Origin: Chitinophaga oryzae
GTDB taxonomy: Bacteria > Bacteroidota > Bacteroidia > Chitinophagales > Chitinophagaceae
Assembly (NCBI RefSeq): GCF_012516375.2
Contig: NZ_CP051204.2
Coordinates: 8,293,501-8,357,500 of the forward strand
Length of the DNA stretch: 64,000 nt
Direction: 5' to 3'
Below the pieces are notes generated by a model, which saw only the letters and a list, made by a program, of their open reading frames with translations, was not told the DNA's origin and ran no database searches. Within the stretch, counting starts at the first letter, position 1, and every line of letters starts with the position of its first letter. A program made the position numbers and the translations under genes. Positions 33,823 to 41,601 of this stretch are shown piece after piece.

Positions 33823-35790
33823 ATGCAGCTTTATTGCAACTCATTAACAGAATATAAGCGACTGGCCACCCTGGAAGTAAAGGTAGGTGATCTTCTCATT
33901 GGCAACTTCAACCCTATCCGCATCCAGACGATGACCACCACCGACACCATGGACACCGCCGGCACCGTAGCCCAGGCCATCCGTTGTATCGAAGCGGGGG
34001 CTGAGCTGGTCCGCATTACCGCCCCCAGCAAAAAGGAGGCGGAGAACCTGTTGCTCATCAAAAACGAACTTCGTCGCCAGGGTTACCACACACCGCTGGT
34101 AGCAGATATACACTTTACGCCCAATGCAGCCGAAATTGCGGCCCGCATCGTGGAAAAAGTCAGGATCAACCCCGGTAACTACATCGATAAAAAGAAGTTT
34201 GAAACCATCGAGTATACCGATGCCGAATACCTGGAGGAAATAGACCGTATCCGGGAACGTTTCACGCCGTTGGTGAGCATCTGTAAGGAATACGGTACCG
34301 CCATGCGTATCGGCACCAACCACGGCTCCCTGAGCGACCGTATCATGAGCCGCTACGGTGATACGCCCATGGGCATGGTGGAAAGCGCCATGGAATTCCT
34401 GCGTATCGCGGAAGACCTGCAGTACCGTAACATCGTACTGAGCATGAAAGCCAGCAACCCACAGGTGATGGTACAGGCATACCGACTGCTGGTGCAAACC
34501 ATGCACCAGGAGCTGGGTCACTGCTACCCGCTGCACCTCGGTGTTACAGAAGCCGGCGACGGGGAAGACGGCCGTATCAAATCCGCCATCGGTATCGGCA
34601 CCCTGCTGGAAGACGGCGTGGGCGACACCATCCGGGTGTCCCTGACAGAAGACCCGGAGTTCGAACTGCCCGTATGCCGAGACATCGTAAAACGCTACAG
34701 CGGCGCCCGTACGGAAAAACCAGCTACTTCCCGTCCGCTGGACACGCTTCCCTATTCCCCGTTCTCCTACAAACGCAGGGAAAGCACCGCCGTAGACAAT
34801 ACCGGCGACAAACAGGTGCCCGTAGTAGTGGCAGACTACCGCAGCCTGGCCACTATACAACCTTCGGACCTTAACGCGATCGGCTATACGTACGATGAAC
34901 CCTCCGATAAATGGAACATCGCCGATGCCGCCGCCGACTATATTTACACCGGTACACAGGTGCCCTCCTTTGCCCTTCCCGGCACGTTGCAGGTAGTGGC
35001 AGATGCCAGCCTGTGGCAGACGCTGGCCGACAAAGCCGCTTACATACCGTATTTCAGCACGCGCGCCTACCTGGACGCCGTGGCAGCCGGACAAACCGGT
35101 AAAAAGAACTTCGTGGCCGTTGATGCAGACGATCTCGATACCGCCGATATCAATGACCTGCTGAAACAGCTGGGACAGCCCGCTGCCACCGGCGCCGTTG
35201 TCCTGGCCGTTCATGCTACCGGCAGCAACGCCATGGCCAGTATTAGAAGATTCTTCATCCTGCTGACAGCCCAACAGCTGACGGTACCAGTGATCATCCA
35301 CAGCGTGAGTCCGCAGGCCACCGCAGACGAACACCTGATCCATCATGCCACGGAAGCCGGCGCCCTCCTGCTGGACGGCTTCGGCGACGGCCTCTGGCTG
35401 ACCAACCAGGACCAGGCACCGGCGCAGGCAGCCCTGCTCAACAATATCGCTTTCGGTATCCTTCAGGCTACCCGCACCCGTATCTCCAAAACGGAGTATA
35501 TCTCCTGCCCTTCCTGCGGCCGCACGCTGTTTGACCTCCAGGAAACCACGGCGCGCATCAGGGCGGTCACCCATCACCTGAAAGGCGTGAAAATCGCTAT
35601 CATGGGCTGTATCGTCAACGGACCGGGAGAAATGGCTGATGCCGACTTCGGCTATGTGGGCAGCGGTGTCGGAAAAATCACCCTGTATAAAGGCAAAGAG
35701 GTGGTAAAACGCGGCCTGAACAGCGACGTGGCCGTGGACGAACTGATCAGCCTGATCCGTGAAAACGGCATGTGGGTGGACAAGAACTGA
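33823..35790 (+). CDS. ispG: 4-hydroxy-3-methylbut-2-enyl diphosphate synthase, long form
   Basis: IspG (GcpE) performs the penultimate step of the MEP isoprenoid pathway, reducing MEcPP to HMBPP with a 4Fe-4S cluster. The 655-residue length, against about 370 in E. coli, is the three-domain form seen in Bacteroidota, chlamydiae and plants, with an extra TIM-like domain in the middle (about 290-545). The catalytic part has IRIQTMTTTDTMDTAGTV, VADIHFTPNAA, RINPGNYID and GTNHGSLSDRI. The cluster cysteines are Cys562, Cys565 (SCPSCGRT) and Cys596 (MGCIVNGPGE). It is monocistronic, with the small secreted protein gene following after about 80 bases. Assignment is secure. Confidence 0.97.
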   Translation: MQLYCNSLTEYKRLATLEVKVGDLLIGNFNPIRIQTMTTTDTMDTAGTVAQAIRCIEAGAELVRITAPSKKEAENLLLIKNELRRQGYHTPLVADIHFTPNAAEIAARIVEKVRINPGNYIDKKKFETIEYTDAEYLEEIDRIRERFTPLVSICKEYGTAMRIGTNHGSLSDRIMSRYGDTPMGMVESAMEFLRIAEDLQYRNIVLSMKASNPQVMVQAYRLLVQTMHQELGHCYPLHLGVTEAGDGEDGRIKSAIGIGTLLEDGVGDTIRVSLTEDPEFELPVCRDIVKRYSGARTEKPATSRPLDTLPYSPFSYKRRESTAVDNTGDKQVPVVVADYRSLATIQPSDLNAIGYTYDEPSDKWNIADAAADYIYTGTQVPSFALPGTLQVVADASLWQTLADKAAYIPYFSTRAYLDAVAAGQTGKKNFVAVDADDLDTADINDLLKQLGQPAATGAVVLAVHATGSNAMASIRRFFILLTAQQLTVPVIIHSVSPQATADEHLIHHATEAGALLLDGFGDGLWLTNQDQAPAQAALLNNIAFGILQATRTRISKTEYISCPSCGRTLFDLQETTARIRAVTHHLKGVKIAIMGCIVNGPGEMADADFGYVGSGVGKITLYKGKEVVKRGLNSDVAVDELISLIRENGMWVDKN

Positions 35791-35868
35791 TTATTAAATG
35801 TAGCTTAAAAATAAGGGCAGGCACGTTTATCATGTATAAAAAGCTTAATTTTTGGTAAAACATTTCTT

Positions 35869-36210
35869 ATGAAAAAGTTGCTTACAGGTGTGCTGGCGAT
35901 GTTCATGGGCTTCACTGTTGCCATGGCGCAGGCCCCTGCCACCACCCAAAAAGAAGCTAAAACCAAAGTAAAAACAGAGCAAAAGGCAGCTAAGAAAGAA
36001 GCCGCCACCGCTAAGAAAGATGCCGGTCAACCTGCTGCCCAGGCTTCACCTGCAGCCAAAACAGCGCACCTTACCAAAAGCGGAGCTCCTGACAAACGTT
36101 TCAAAGAAAATAAAGGCGCCTCTGAAACAGCAGGACCGAAAAAGAAAGACGGCACTCCTGACATGCGCTACAAATCAAATAATCCTGGCGCAGGCAAGAA
36201 AAAAGCCTGA
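35869..36210 (+). CDS. Small secreted Lys/Ala-rich protein with PDxR repeats
   Basis: The 113-residue protein has a clear signal peptide (cleavage near AMAQ at 21). A Lys/Ala-rich region of about 45 residues (25-70) looks helical. Two C-terminal copies of a short motif follow, SGAPDKRFKEN at about 71 and DGTPDMRYKSN at about 95. I know such motifs from small Bacteroidota secreted proteins, but no function has been assigned. A strong terminator follows the gene. The Lys-rich composition suggests binding to an acidic surface or nucleic acid; this is conjecture. Confidence 0.7.
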   Translation: MKKLLTGVLAMFMGFTVAMAQAPATTQKEAKTKVKTEQKAAKKEAATAKKDAGQPAAQASPAAKTAHLTKSGAPDKRFKENKGASETAGPKKKDGTPDMRYKSNNPGAGKKKA

Positions 36211-36230
36211 TCCATAACATCTCTTCCCAT

Positions 36231-36271
36231 AAGGATTAAGCCGCCTCCCGTGGTTTAATCCTTATTTTTTT
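36231..36271 (+). terminator. Rho-independent terminator after the Lys/Ala-rich protein gene
   Basis: AAGGATTAAGCC pairs with GGTTTAATCCTT (one G-U pair), followed by a run of T residues. Confidence 0.9.
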
Positions 36272-36324
36272 ACCTTTAGCCCCGACAACCAACAACTGCC
36301 CTCTAAAAACCTTACTTTTATTAC

Positions 36325-37218
36325 ATGTTCGATTTCAGACTCAAAGTATTTCATACCGTTGCGAAGAGGCTCAGTTTCACCAAGGCCGCAGAAGAATTAT
36401 ACATTTCCCAGCCAGCCGTCACCAAACATATTCATGAGCTGGAGCAACAGCTGGGCATGGCCCTGTTTGAAAGGATCGGCAACCGTATCAAGCTTACCCG
36501 CGCCGGCCAGCTGGTGATGCATCACGCCGAAATTATTTTTACAGACTACCGCAACCTGGAGTATGAAATCAACCAGCTGAAACACACGCAGGGCGGACTG
36601 CTTGCCATTGGCGCCAGCACCACCATTGCACAATACCTCATTCCCCCGTTGCTGGCCAAATTCAACCAGCGTTACCCGGACGTGAAAACGTCGCTTACCA
36701 GTGGTAATACGGAGCAGATAGAACAGGCGCTTTTCGAAAAGAGTATTTTACTGGGTATTATCGAAGGCAGTTCCAAAAATCCGCTGCTGAAATATGTTGA
36801 GTTTGCCCGCGATGAAATAGTGCTCATCGGAAACCCACAGCATGCCTACGGCAGCGGCGAGCCGCTTACCGCCGCCGAGTTGCGGAACATTCCCCTGCTC
36901 ATGCGGGAACACGGCTCCGGCACACTGGAGGTGATCACCGATGAGCTGAAGCGGCTGAAACTGAAAATTACTGACCTGAACGTAGCCATGTACATGGGCA
37001 GCACGGAGAGCATCAAATCCTACCTGCACCATTCCTCCTGCGCGGCATTTATCTCTTTGCAGGCGGTACAGCGGGAAGTGGAAGCCGGCGAGTTTGTAGT
37101 GCTTCCCATTAAAAATTTCAAGCTGATCAGGAAACTTCACTTTACCTATCTGCAAGGGCTGCAGGACAAGCTGGCGCAGCTTTTCATCAAGTTTGCGCGC
37201 CAGCACATGACTCCCTGA
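36325..37218 (+). CDS. LysR family transcriptional regulator
   Basis: The 297-residue protein has the LysR helix-turn-helix at about 2-60 (FHTVAKRLSFTKAAEELYISQPAVTKHIHELEQQLGMALFER). The two-lobed effector domain includes GGLLAIGASTTIAQYLIPPLLAKF and GTLEVITDEL. The domain start resembles CysL/CbbR-like members. It is convergent with the GNAT gene, whose stop codon abuts its own. A divergent partner gene, common for LysR regulators, is not present: the upstream gene is on the same strand and is separated by a terminator. The target is unknown. Confidence 0.92.
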   Translation: MFDFRLKVFHTVAKRLSFTKAAEELYISQPAVTKHIHELEQQLGMALFERIGNRIKLTRAGQLVMHHAEIIFTDYRNLEYEINQLKHTQGGLLAIGASTTIAQYLIPPLLAKFNQRYPDVKTSLTSGNTEQIEQALFEKSILLGIIEGSSKNPLLKYVEFARDEIVLIGNPQHAYGSGEPLTAAELRNIPLLMREHGSGTLEVITDELKRLKLKITDLNVAMYMGSTESIKSYLHHSSCAAFISLQAVQREVEAGEFVVLPIKNFKLIRKLHFTYLQGLQDKLAQLFIKFARQHMTP

Positions 37219-37737
37219 TTATAACAGGAAATCTTTTTCCAGCAGTTGCCAGCGAAGCATGTTGTCCTGCATGCCGGTTTGCCGCATGCCCAGGCGCTGC
37301 AATACTTTCCGGGACGCGCTATTATCCACTGCACATTCAGCTTCGATACTTTTTACGAACGGCTGTTGAAAGGCCCATGTAATTAATGCTGTGGCAGCTT
37401 CCTGCATATAACCCTGCTTACGGTATGGTGGCAGCAGCGAGTAGCCTATTTCCACCATCCCGTTTTCGTCGGGGCGGCCTTTAAAGCCGATGTTTCCCAA
37501 TACGGTTTTGTCTGTTGCGGATACGATCGCCCATAATAACCAGGGGAATGATTTGGGATCATGTTGTAATAGTTCAATCAGGTGCGGCAACAGCTCTTTC
37601 AGTTCAGACATAGGCCATTCCGGCGGAATGTCGGCATTCAGCAGTGTGACCGCCTGCGGGTCCTGCAGATAAATCGCTGTGATCAGCGGCAGGCGGCAGG
37701 GACATACCAGTAAACGGGATGTAGTCAGGGGTAACAT
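37219..37737 (-). CDS. GNAT family N-acetyltransferase (RimJ/RimL-like)
   Basis: The 172-residue protein opens with TSRLLVCPC, a RimJ-type N-terminal strand. It contains VLGNIGFKGRP, then MVEIGYSLLPPYRKQGYMQEA, which is the acetyl-CoA binding segment (RxxGxxxEA variant), and ends with VDNSASRKVLQRLGMRQTG. These are typical of acetyltransferases acting on ribosomal protein N-termini or small amines. It may be co-transcribed with the metallo-hydrolase gene that lies 35 bases beyond on the same strand. The substrate cannot be assigned. Confidence 0.88.
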   Translation of the reverse strand: MLPLTTSRLLVCPCRLPLITAIYLQDPQAVTLLNADIPPEWPMSELKELLPHLIELLQHDPKSFPWLLWAIVSATDKTVLGNIGFKGRPDENGMVEIGYSLLPPYRKQGYMQEAATALITWAFQQPFVKSIEAECAVDNSASRKVLQRLGMRQTGMQDNMLRWQLLEKDFLL

Positions 37738-37772
37738 ATTCGGATGATTAAAGAAAAAATATCAGGAAACAG

Positions 37773-38528
37773 CTACGGTTTATGCAGCTGCAGCTGAGAC
37801 ATATCGAGTTCTTCACCGGCTTTCAGGGCATGAATCTGCAGCCGTTCCTGGTCCTGCGTGAGTTCTTTCAGTCGTTGAGGCGTGCCCGTGAGCGCCGGCA
37901 TCGTACCGTAATGACAGGGGATCACATGTTTTACTTTCAGCAGGCGGATGGCGGCCGCAGCTTCGAGCGGTCCCATGGTAAAACGGTCGCCGATCGGCAG
38001 GATCGCTATGTCCGGTTCATAGATTTCTCCCAGCAGGGCCATATCGCCGAAAACGGAAGTATCTCCGGAATAATACACTGAGACATCGTCGCTCATCCAG
38101 ATGATAAAGCCGTTGGCCGCGTGGGTATAACCTATTTTTCCGTCCGGCAGCCATACCTGTGCAAAGTGGAAGGCGTTGGTCATGGTGACTTTTGTTTGCA
38201 GGATGGAGACGGTCCCGCCGGCGTTCATCTGTTCGAATACATGTTCCGGCACGCCCTGTTCCTGCAGGAACAGCCGGACGATAGGATTGGCGATCACTTT
38301 AGGGGAGTGGGACCGGATCAGGTCAATGATTTTACTGTCCAGGTGGTCCCTGTGGCCGTGGGTGATCAGGATCAGGTCAATTTGTTCCGGGATGGTGTAA
38401 TCGGCCGGCAGCGCCGGGTTACCGGTAAACCAGGGGTCTACGAGAATGATATGGCCTTCCGGTGTTGTAAGCTGAAAACTGGCATGGCCAAGAAACTTGA
38501 TGTTGGAATGCTGCGTGCTCATATTCAT
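37773..38528 (-). CDS. Metallo-beta-lactamase fold metal-dependent hydrolase (UPF0173/UlaG-like)
   Basis: The 251-residue cytoplasmic protein begins with IKFLGHASFQLTTPEGHIILVDPWF. The metal motif is LITHGHRDHLDS, followed by a later HFAQVWLPDGKIGYTHAANGF, the Asp in YYSGDTSVFG and the final His in IPCHYGTMPAL. This is the UPF0173 pattern of metal-dependent hydrolases related to L-ascorbate-6-P lactonase. The natural substrate is not known. Two ATG codons lie at the start (MNM) and either may be used. It is followed by a GNAT gene on the same strand, and a terminator separates it from the upstream lipoprotein gene. Confidence 0.9.
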   Translation of the reverse strand: MNMSTQHSNIKFLGHASFQLTTPEGHIILVDPWFTGNPALPADYTIPEQIDLILITHGHRDHLDSKIIDLIRSHSPKVIANPIVRLFLQEQGVPEHVFEQMNAGGTVSILQTKVTMTNAFHFAQVWLPDGKIGYTHAANGFIIWMSDDVSVYYSGDTSVFGDMALLGEIYEPDIAILPIGDRFTMGPLEAAAAIRLLKVKHVIPCHYGTMPALTGTPQRLKELTQDQERLQIHALKAGEELDMSQLQLHKP

Positions 38529-38585
38529 CTGGTTTTTTAACCTTATCTAAATATACTATTATCTATGAACACCGGTAAATGAAAA

Positions 38586-38613
38586 ATCCTGCCCGGAGAT
38601 GGCCGGGCAGGAT
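38586..38613 (-). terminator. Rho-independent terminator after the lipocalin-like gene
   Basis: ATCCTGCCCGG pairs perfectly with CCGGGCAGGAT around a six-base loop. On the minus strand TTTTCATT follows; a second T-rich tract lies on the plus side. Confidence 0.85.
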
Positions 38614-38638
38614 GTCTTTTTGTATAAAACGATAAAAA

Positions 38639-39130
38639 TTATTTCCGCTGTAAAGTGTAGATGATGGAGGCTGTTTTACCTTCGAAATTTACATTGGCTC
38701 TCCATGTCATGGAGCTGCCGGCTTCTGTACATTCCATCAGGTAGCCGTCTGCTACGTTTTTAGCTTTTACGCCGGAGTACAATTTTTTGAAACCGAACAT
38801 GGTAACATTTCCCTGTTTGCTGAGTGTCCAGACAATTTTTTGTGTGGCCGGGCTGCAGCCGTCTGCAGTGGAGGATAATGTATAGGAACCATTTGCATTA
38901 TTGTCTGGCAATACCCACTGGCTGCCAATAAAGCATTTGGCATTGGCCTCGTCAAAAACGGTTACTTTGGCGTTTTCGGGAATACCTTCATAACGGATGT
39001 CTGTCAGTACCCAGTTGCCTTTTACGGCACCTTTGTTAATGTTGGTAGTTACGCCCTGTTTGGGAGAGCAGGAAGTACCCAGGATTGCGACCAGAGCCAA
39101 AAACAATGCTGCGAATGATAAATTTTTCAT
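38639..39130 (-). CDS. Lipocalin-like lipoprotein
   Basis: The 163-residue protein has a lipoprotein signal (LGTSC with Cys about 20). A beta-rich domain then begins GNWVLTDIRYEG and includes CFIGSQWVLPDNNANGSYTL, a pattern like the Bacteroidota lipocalin-like (Lipocalin_4 type) family. The start was placed at MKNLSFAAL because this yields the signal peptide; the longer frame upstream adds only unsupported residues. It is probably a small periplasmic ligand-binding or structural lipoprotein. It is single, between a terminator and the third anti-sigma locus. Confidence 0.78.
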   Translation of the reverse strand: MKNLSFAALFLALVAILGTSCSPKQGVTTNINKGAVKGNWVLTDIRYEGIPENAKVTVFDEANAKCFIGSQWVLPDNNANGSYTLSSTADGCSPATQKIVWTLSKQGNVTMFGFKKLYSGVKAKNVADGYLMECTEAGSSMTWRANVNFEGKTASIIYTLQRK

Positions 39131-39260
39131 GGAATAATAATTTGTATGTTTTAATGCCTTCTCTGCATTCAACAGCTGTACTGCAATAAGGTTTAAACAG
39201 CCTGAATACTGCGGCAAGTTCAGCATTTACAAGAAACGTACCAAATGAATATGCGAAAGG

Positions 39261-39752
39261 CTAGCGGCCGGCCGGCAAAAGGGCTTCTGCCGGGGTTTTG
39301 AGCCGGATCAATACTTCCTCCAGCTGATTGGTCCGTTTGAAGAGGTACCAGGTACTGGCCGCCAGCGACATGGTCAATACGCAGAGGGCCAGGAATGCGC
39401 AGCGCCACCAGATGCTGACGGTGATCTGACGGTTCCATCCGGGCCTGATATTGATGTAAACGGGATCTTGCGGCGGCTGTTGCCCGCCCTGGCCGTTATC
39501 TTGTTTGAAGTAGTATTCCTGGTGCTTATGGCGCCGGGCGCCTTCCATGATTTTGTCTTTCAGCTGAACGGGCGGGGGTACGGCTTCAGCCATGATATTG
39601 TTTTCGATGCGCAGTTCAGCTGCAGCTATTTCCTGTTCCAGTATAGGATGCAGCCTTCTCATGTACGTTAGCTCCCTCTCCTGCTCAGGTGTGGCAAGGC
39701 CGAGTAAATAACGTTCAATTACTCCACTGTCAATATAGTTTTTTAAGTCCAA
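39261..39752 (-). CDS. Anti-sigma-like membrane protein, paralogue 2 of a pair
   Basis: The 163-residue protein begins MDLKNYIDSGVIERYLLGLATPEQERELTYMRRLHP. The next gene upstream begins with a nearly parallel sequence, so the two are paralogues. A membrane helix lies at about 115-135, and the C-terminal periplasmic part is short. The first codon is TTG: the frame is closed four codons upstream and no ATG precedes the conserved start. It lies about 125 bases after its paralogue on the same strand and probably belongs to the ECF sigma operon. The cytoplasmic N-terminus plus one helix suits an anti-sigma factor; no zinc motif is present. Confidence 0.7.
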   Translation of the reverse strand: MDLKNYIDSGVIERYLLGLATPEQERELTYMRRLHPILEQEIAAAELRIENNIMAEAVPPPVQLKDKIMEGARRHKHQEYYFKQDNGQGGQQPPQDPVYINIRPGWNRQITVSIWWRCAFLALCVLTMSLAASTWYLFKRTNQLEEVLIRLKTPAEALLPAGR

Positions 39753-39879
39753 AGCAATGATTTAAAAAACCGCATACCCATCAAACATGATTGATAAACA
39801 AAATATCTACGAACCGGAACGGCCGGTTGGATTGTAAAATTGAGAAAATAATTTAAATAACGGCTTGCCACAGGTTATA

Positions 39880-40356
39880 TTATATATAAAAATTATTTGC
39901 TTTTTGCTCATGTATAAGCACTGTAGCAGCAGGGACTTCTTCCTGTTTTTCTTTCTCCTGACGGTATTTCAGGTAATAGAATATGGCAAAAAAGAGAAAG
40001 ATTTTGGACAGGATAAAAATAATGATGAAGAATATTTTCCACCAGCGATGTACCGAGATATGGCTTCCGTCTTTTGGCTGGATGTTGATAAATGTATAGT
40101 TGGACTGTGCGTCTGCCTGGGCGCCGGCATACTCCCAGCGTACTTTCTGGAGTACCCGTTCCCGTATTTCCACCGGCGGCAGTACCGCTTCGTCGAAGCA
40201 GGCTTTTTCCAGCCGGCGTTCCGCCAGTTCCACCTCTGTGTCCAGTTCAGGAAACAGTTTTCTCATGTGTTCCAGCTCCTCCACCTCCGTTTCGGAAGCG
40301 AGGCCCAGCACATAAGACTCGATGATGCCGCTTTCGATATAAAATTTTAGTTCCAA
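39880..40356 (-). CDS. Anti-sigma-like membrane protein, paralogue 1 of a pair
   Basis: The 158-residue protein begins MELKFYIESGIIESYVLGLASETEVEELEHMRKLFPEL, parallel to the downstream paralogue. A strong hydrophobic helix lies at about 107-129, followed by a short charged tail. It starts at a TTG that overlaps the last ten bases of the sigma gene, so translation is coupled. An ATG alternative would lose the part shared with its paralogue. It is probably the direct anti-sigma factor of this sigma. Duplicate copies may bind different partners. Confidence 0.72.
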   Translation of the reverse strand: MELKFYIESGIIESYVLGLASETEVEELEHMRKLFPELDTEVELAERRLEKACFDEAVLPPVEIRERVLQKVRWEYAGAQADAQSNYTFINIQPKDGSHISVHRWWKIFFIIIFILSKIFLFFAIFYYLKYRQEKEKQEEVPAATVLIHEQKANNFYI

Positions 40357-40859
40357 TGTTCTTTTAAGAATTTTCGGAAGGCTTTCATTGCTTCCCCCAG
40401 TATTTCATTTACCTGCCCTTCTGGTATGGCCAGCATACGGGCTATAGTTGTGATCGATAAACCTTTAAAATAACTCAGCCGGAATACCTGCTGTTCCGAA
40501 GCCGGTAGTAAGATATAGAACTGCTGCAGGATACCTTCTTCTTTCTTCATCAGCTCTGTCCCTGTGAGCGCCGTTTCCGGGATGGCTTCCTTAATGGCCA
40601 GCTCCCTCGTTTTACGTAATAACCAGGCAAATAAAGTGCGGAAGCCTGAAGAGTGGAACGCATTGATATGATGGAACGCCCACGCAAAAACCTTTACGAT
40701 AACATCATTGGCCCTGTCTTTTACAGGCACCAATTGTAAGACAACTCCATACAGTGCCCCGGCGTATCGGTCATATAACAACTCTTTTGCCGCGGGATCA
40801 CCTAACGTCAGTCGTTCTATAAGCATTTGCTCACTTATATGTGTCAGATCTCTCCGCAA
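40347..40859 (-). CDS. ECF-type RNA polymerase sigma factor
   Basis: The 170-residue protein has region 2 (LLYDRYAGALYGVVLQLVPVKDRANDVIVKVFAWAFHHI, FRTLFAWLLRKTRELAIKE). Region 4 is LPASEQQVFRLSYFKGLSITTIARMLAIPEGQVNEILGEAMK. It may start at TTG (as given) or at an ATG 33 bases inward that begins MLIERLTLGD; the longer form has the usual ISEQ..L lead-in. Its stop overlaps the first anti-sigma-like gene. This is the third such locus in the window. Confidence 0.88.
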   Translation of the reverse strand: MRRDLTHISEQMLIERLTLGDPAAKELLYDRYAGALYGVVLQLVPVKDRANDVIVKVFAWAFHHINAFHSSGFRTLFAWLLRKTRELAIKEAIPETALTGTELMKKEEGILQQFYILLPASEQQVFRLSYFKGLSITTIARMLAIPEGQVNEILGEAMKAFRKFLKEHWN

Positions 40860-40954
40860 ACAGTTGTGCTTACATTTAAGCTTGCTAATTTATGAAATAT
40901 GTACATTCAGCCGGCCGCGAGTTATTCACATTGAAAGCTGAAATGGACAACTTT

Positions 40955-41455
40955 TTACAACGTCATTTTGTACAGCCAGTATTGCTGCCCCAGTATCGGC
41001 TGCAGCTCTTTCATCAGCGCAAAGCCCAGCTCATCATACATTTTCCGGGCAGCCGGCATCATCGTGCTGGTATGGAGCCCCAGTATCTTTTCACCTGAAC
41101 GCCGGGCTTCTTCGATAGCCAGCTCCATCAGCCGGCGGCCAATACCCATGCGGCGGAAGGCCGGGTCCACGCCCAAACGGCGGATATAGGCCCAGTCTGC
41201 CGGGTAGATAGCGGTAGCCTGGCCGGAAGGTACCAGGAACACCACGCCTACCAGTCTTTCGCCGGACCGGCATACGAAAGTTCCCGCCTGCTCCATCAGT
41301 GCCTTCAGGTTATCCATATCCGACTGGTTTTTATGCATGGCACGCCAGTATTCCGGCTCCATGACGGCGGCATACTCACCGTAACTTAACAGGGACAGAT
41401 CGCGGATAGCCGCTGCATCTGCCGGGATAGCCATTTCGTAAACAAGTGTGTCCAT
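40955..41455 (-). CDS. GNAT family N-acetyltransferase
   Basis: The 166-residue protein begins MDTLVYEMAIPADAAAI. The acetyl-CoA site is IRRLGVDPAFRRMGIGRRLMELAI, and the C-terminal part has LGLHTSTMMPAARKMYDELGFAL, both typical of the GNAT fold. The substrate is unknown. The start was set at the ATG because upstream codons give an unsupported extension. It is a single gene between the sigma locus and a CoA-transferase on the other strand. Confidence 0.9.
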   Translation of the reverse strand: MDTLVYEMAIPADAAAIRDLSLLSYGEYAAVMEPEYWRAMHKNQSDMDNLKALMEQAGTFVCRSGERLVGVVFLVPSGQATAIYPADWAYIRRLGVDPAFRRMGIGRRLMELAIEEARRSGEKILGLHTSTMMPAARKMYDELGFALMKELQPILGQQYWLYKMTL

Positions 41456-41573
41456 TTGTTTTTCTGCGCTGGTGTCAGGTATCCAACAAATAAACAGGGC
41501 CGGTTGTTGGATAGATACCAGCATATAAAGTTACAACATGATATTACTCATAAATTATCTATAAAACGCTCGA

Positions 41574-41582
41574 TAAATTTGC
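41574..41582 (+). promoter_or_regulatory. Bacteroidota -7 element for the CoA-transferase gene
   Basis: TAAATTTGC matches TAnnTTTGC, 19 bases before the ATG. Confidence 0.55.
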
Positions 41583-41601
41583 TCAACCAATACCAACGAC
41601 A

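Noticed and set aside
33844..35577. 577-codon minus-strand frame opposite ispG
   Set aside because: ispG is certain on the plus strand; the reverse frame has shadow-like composition.
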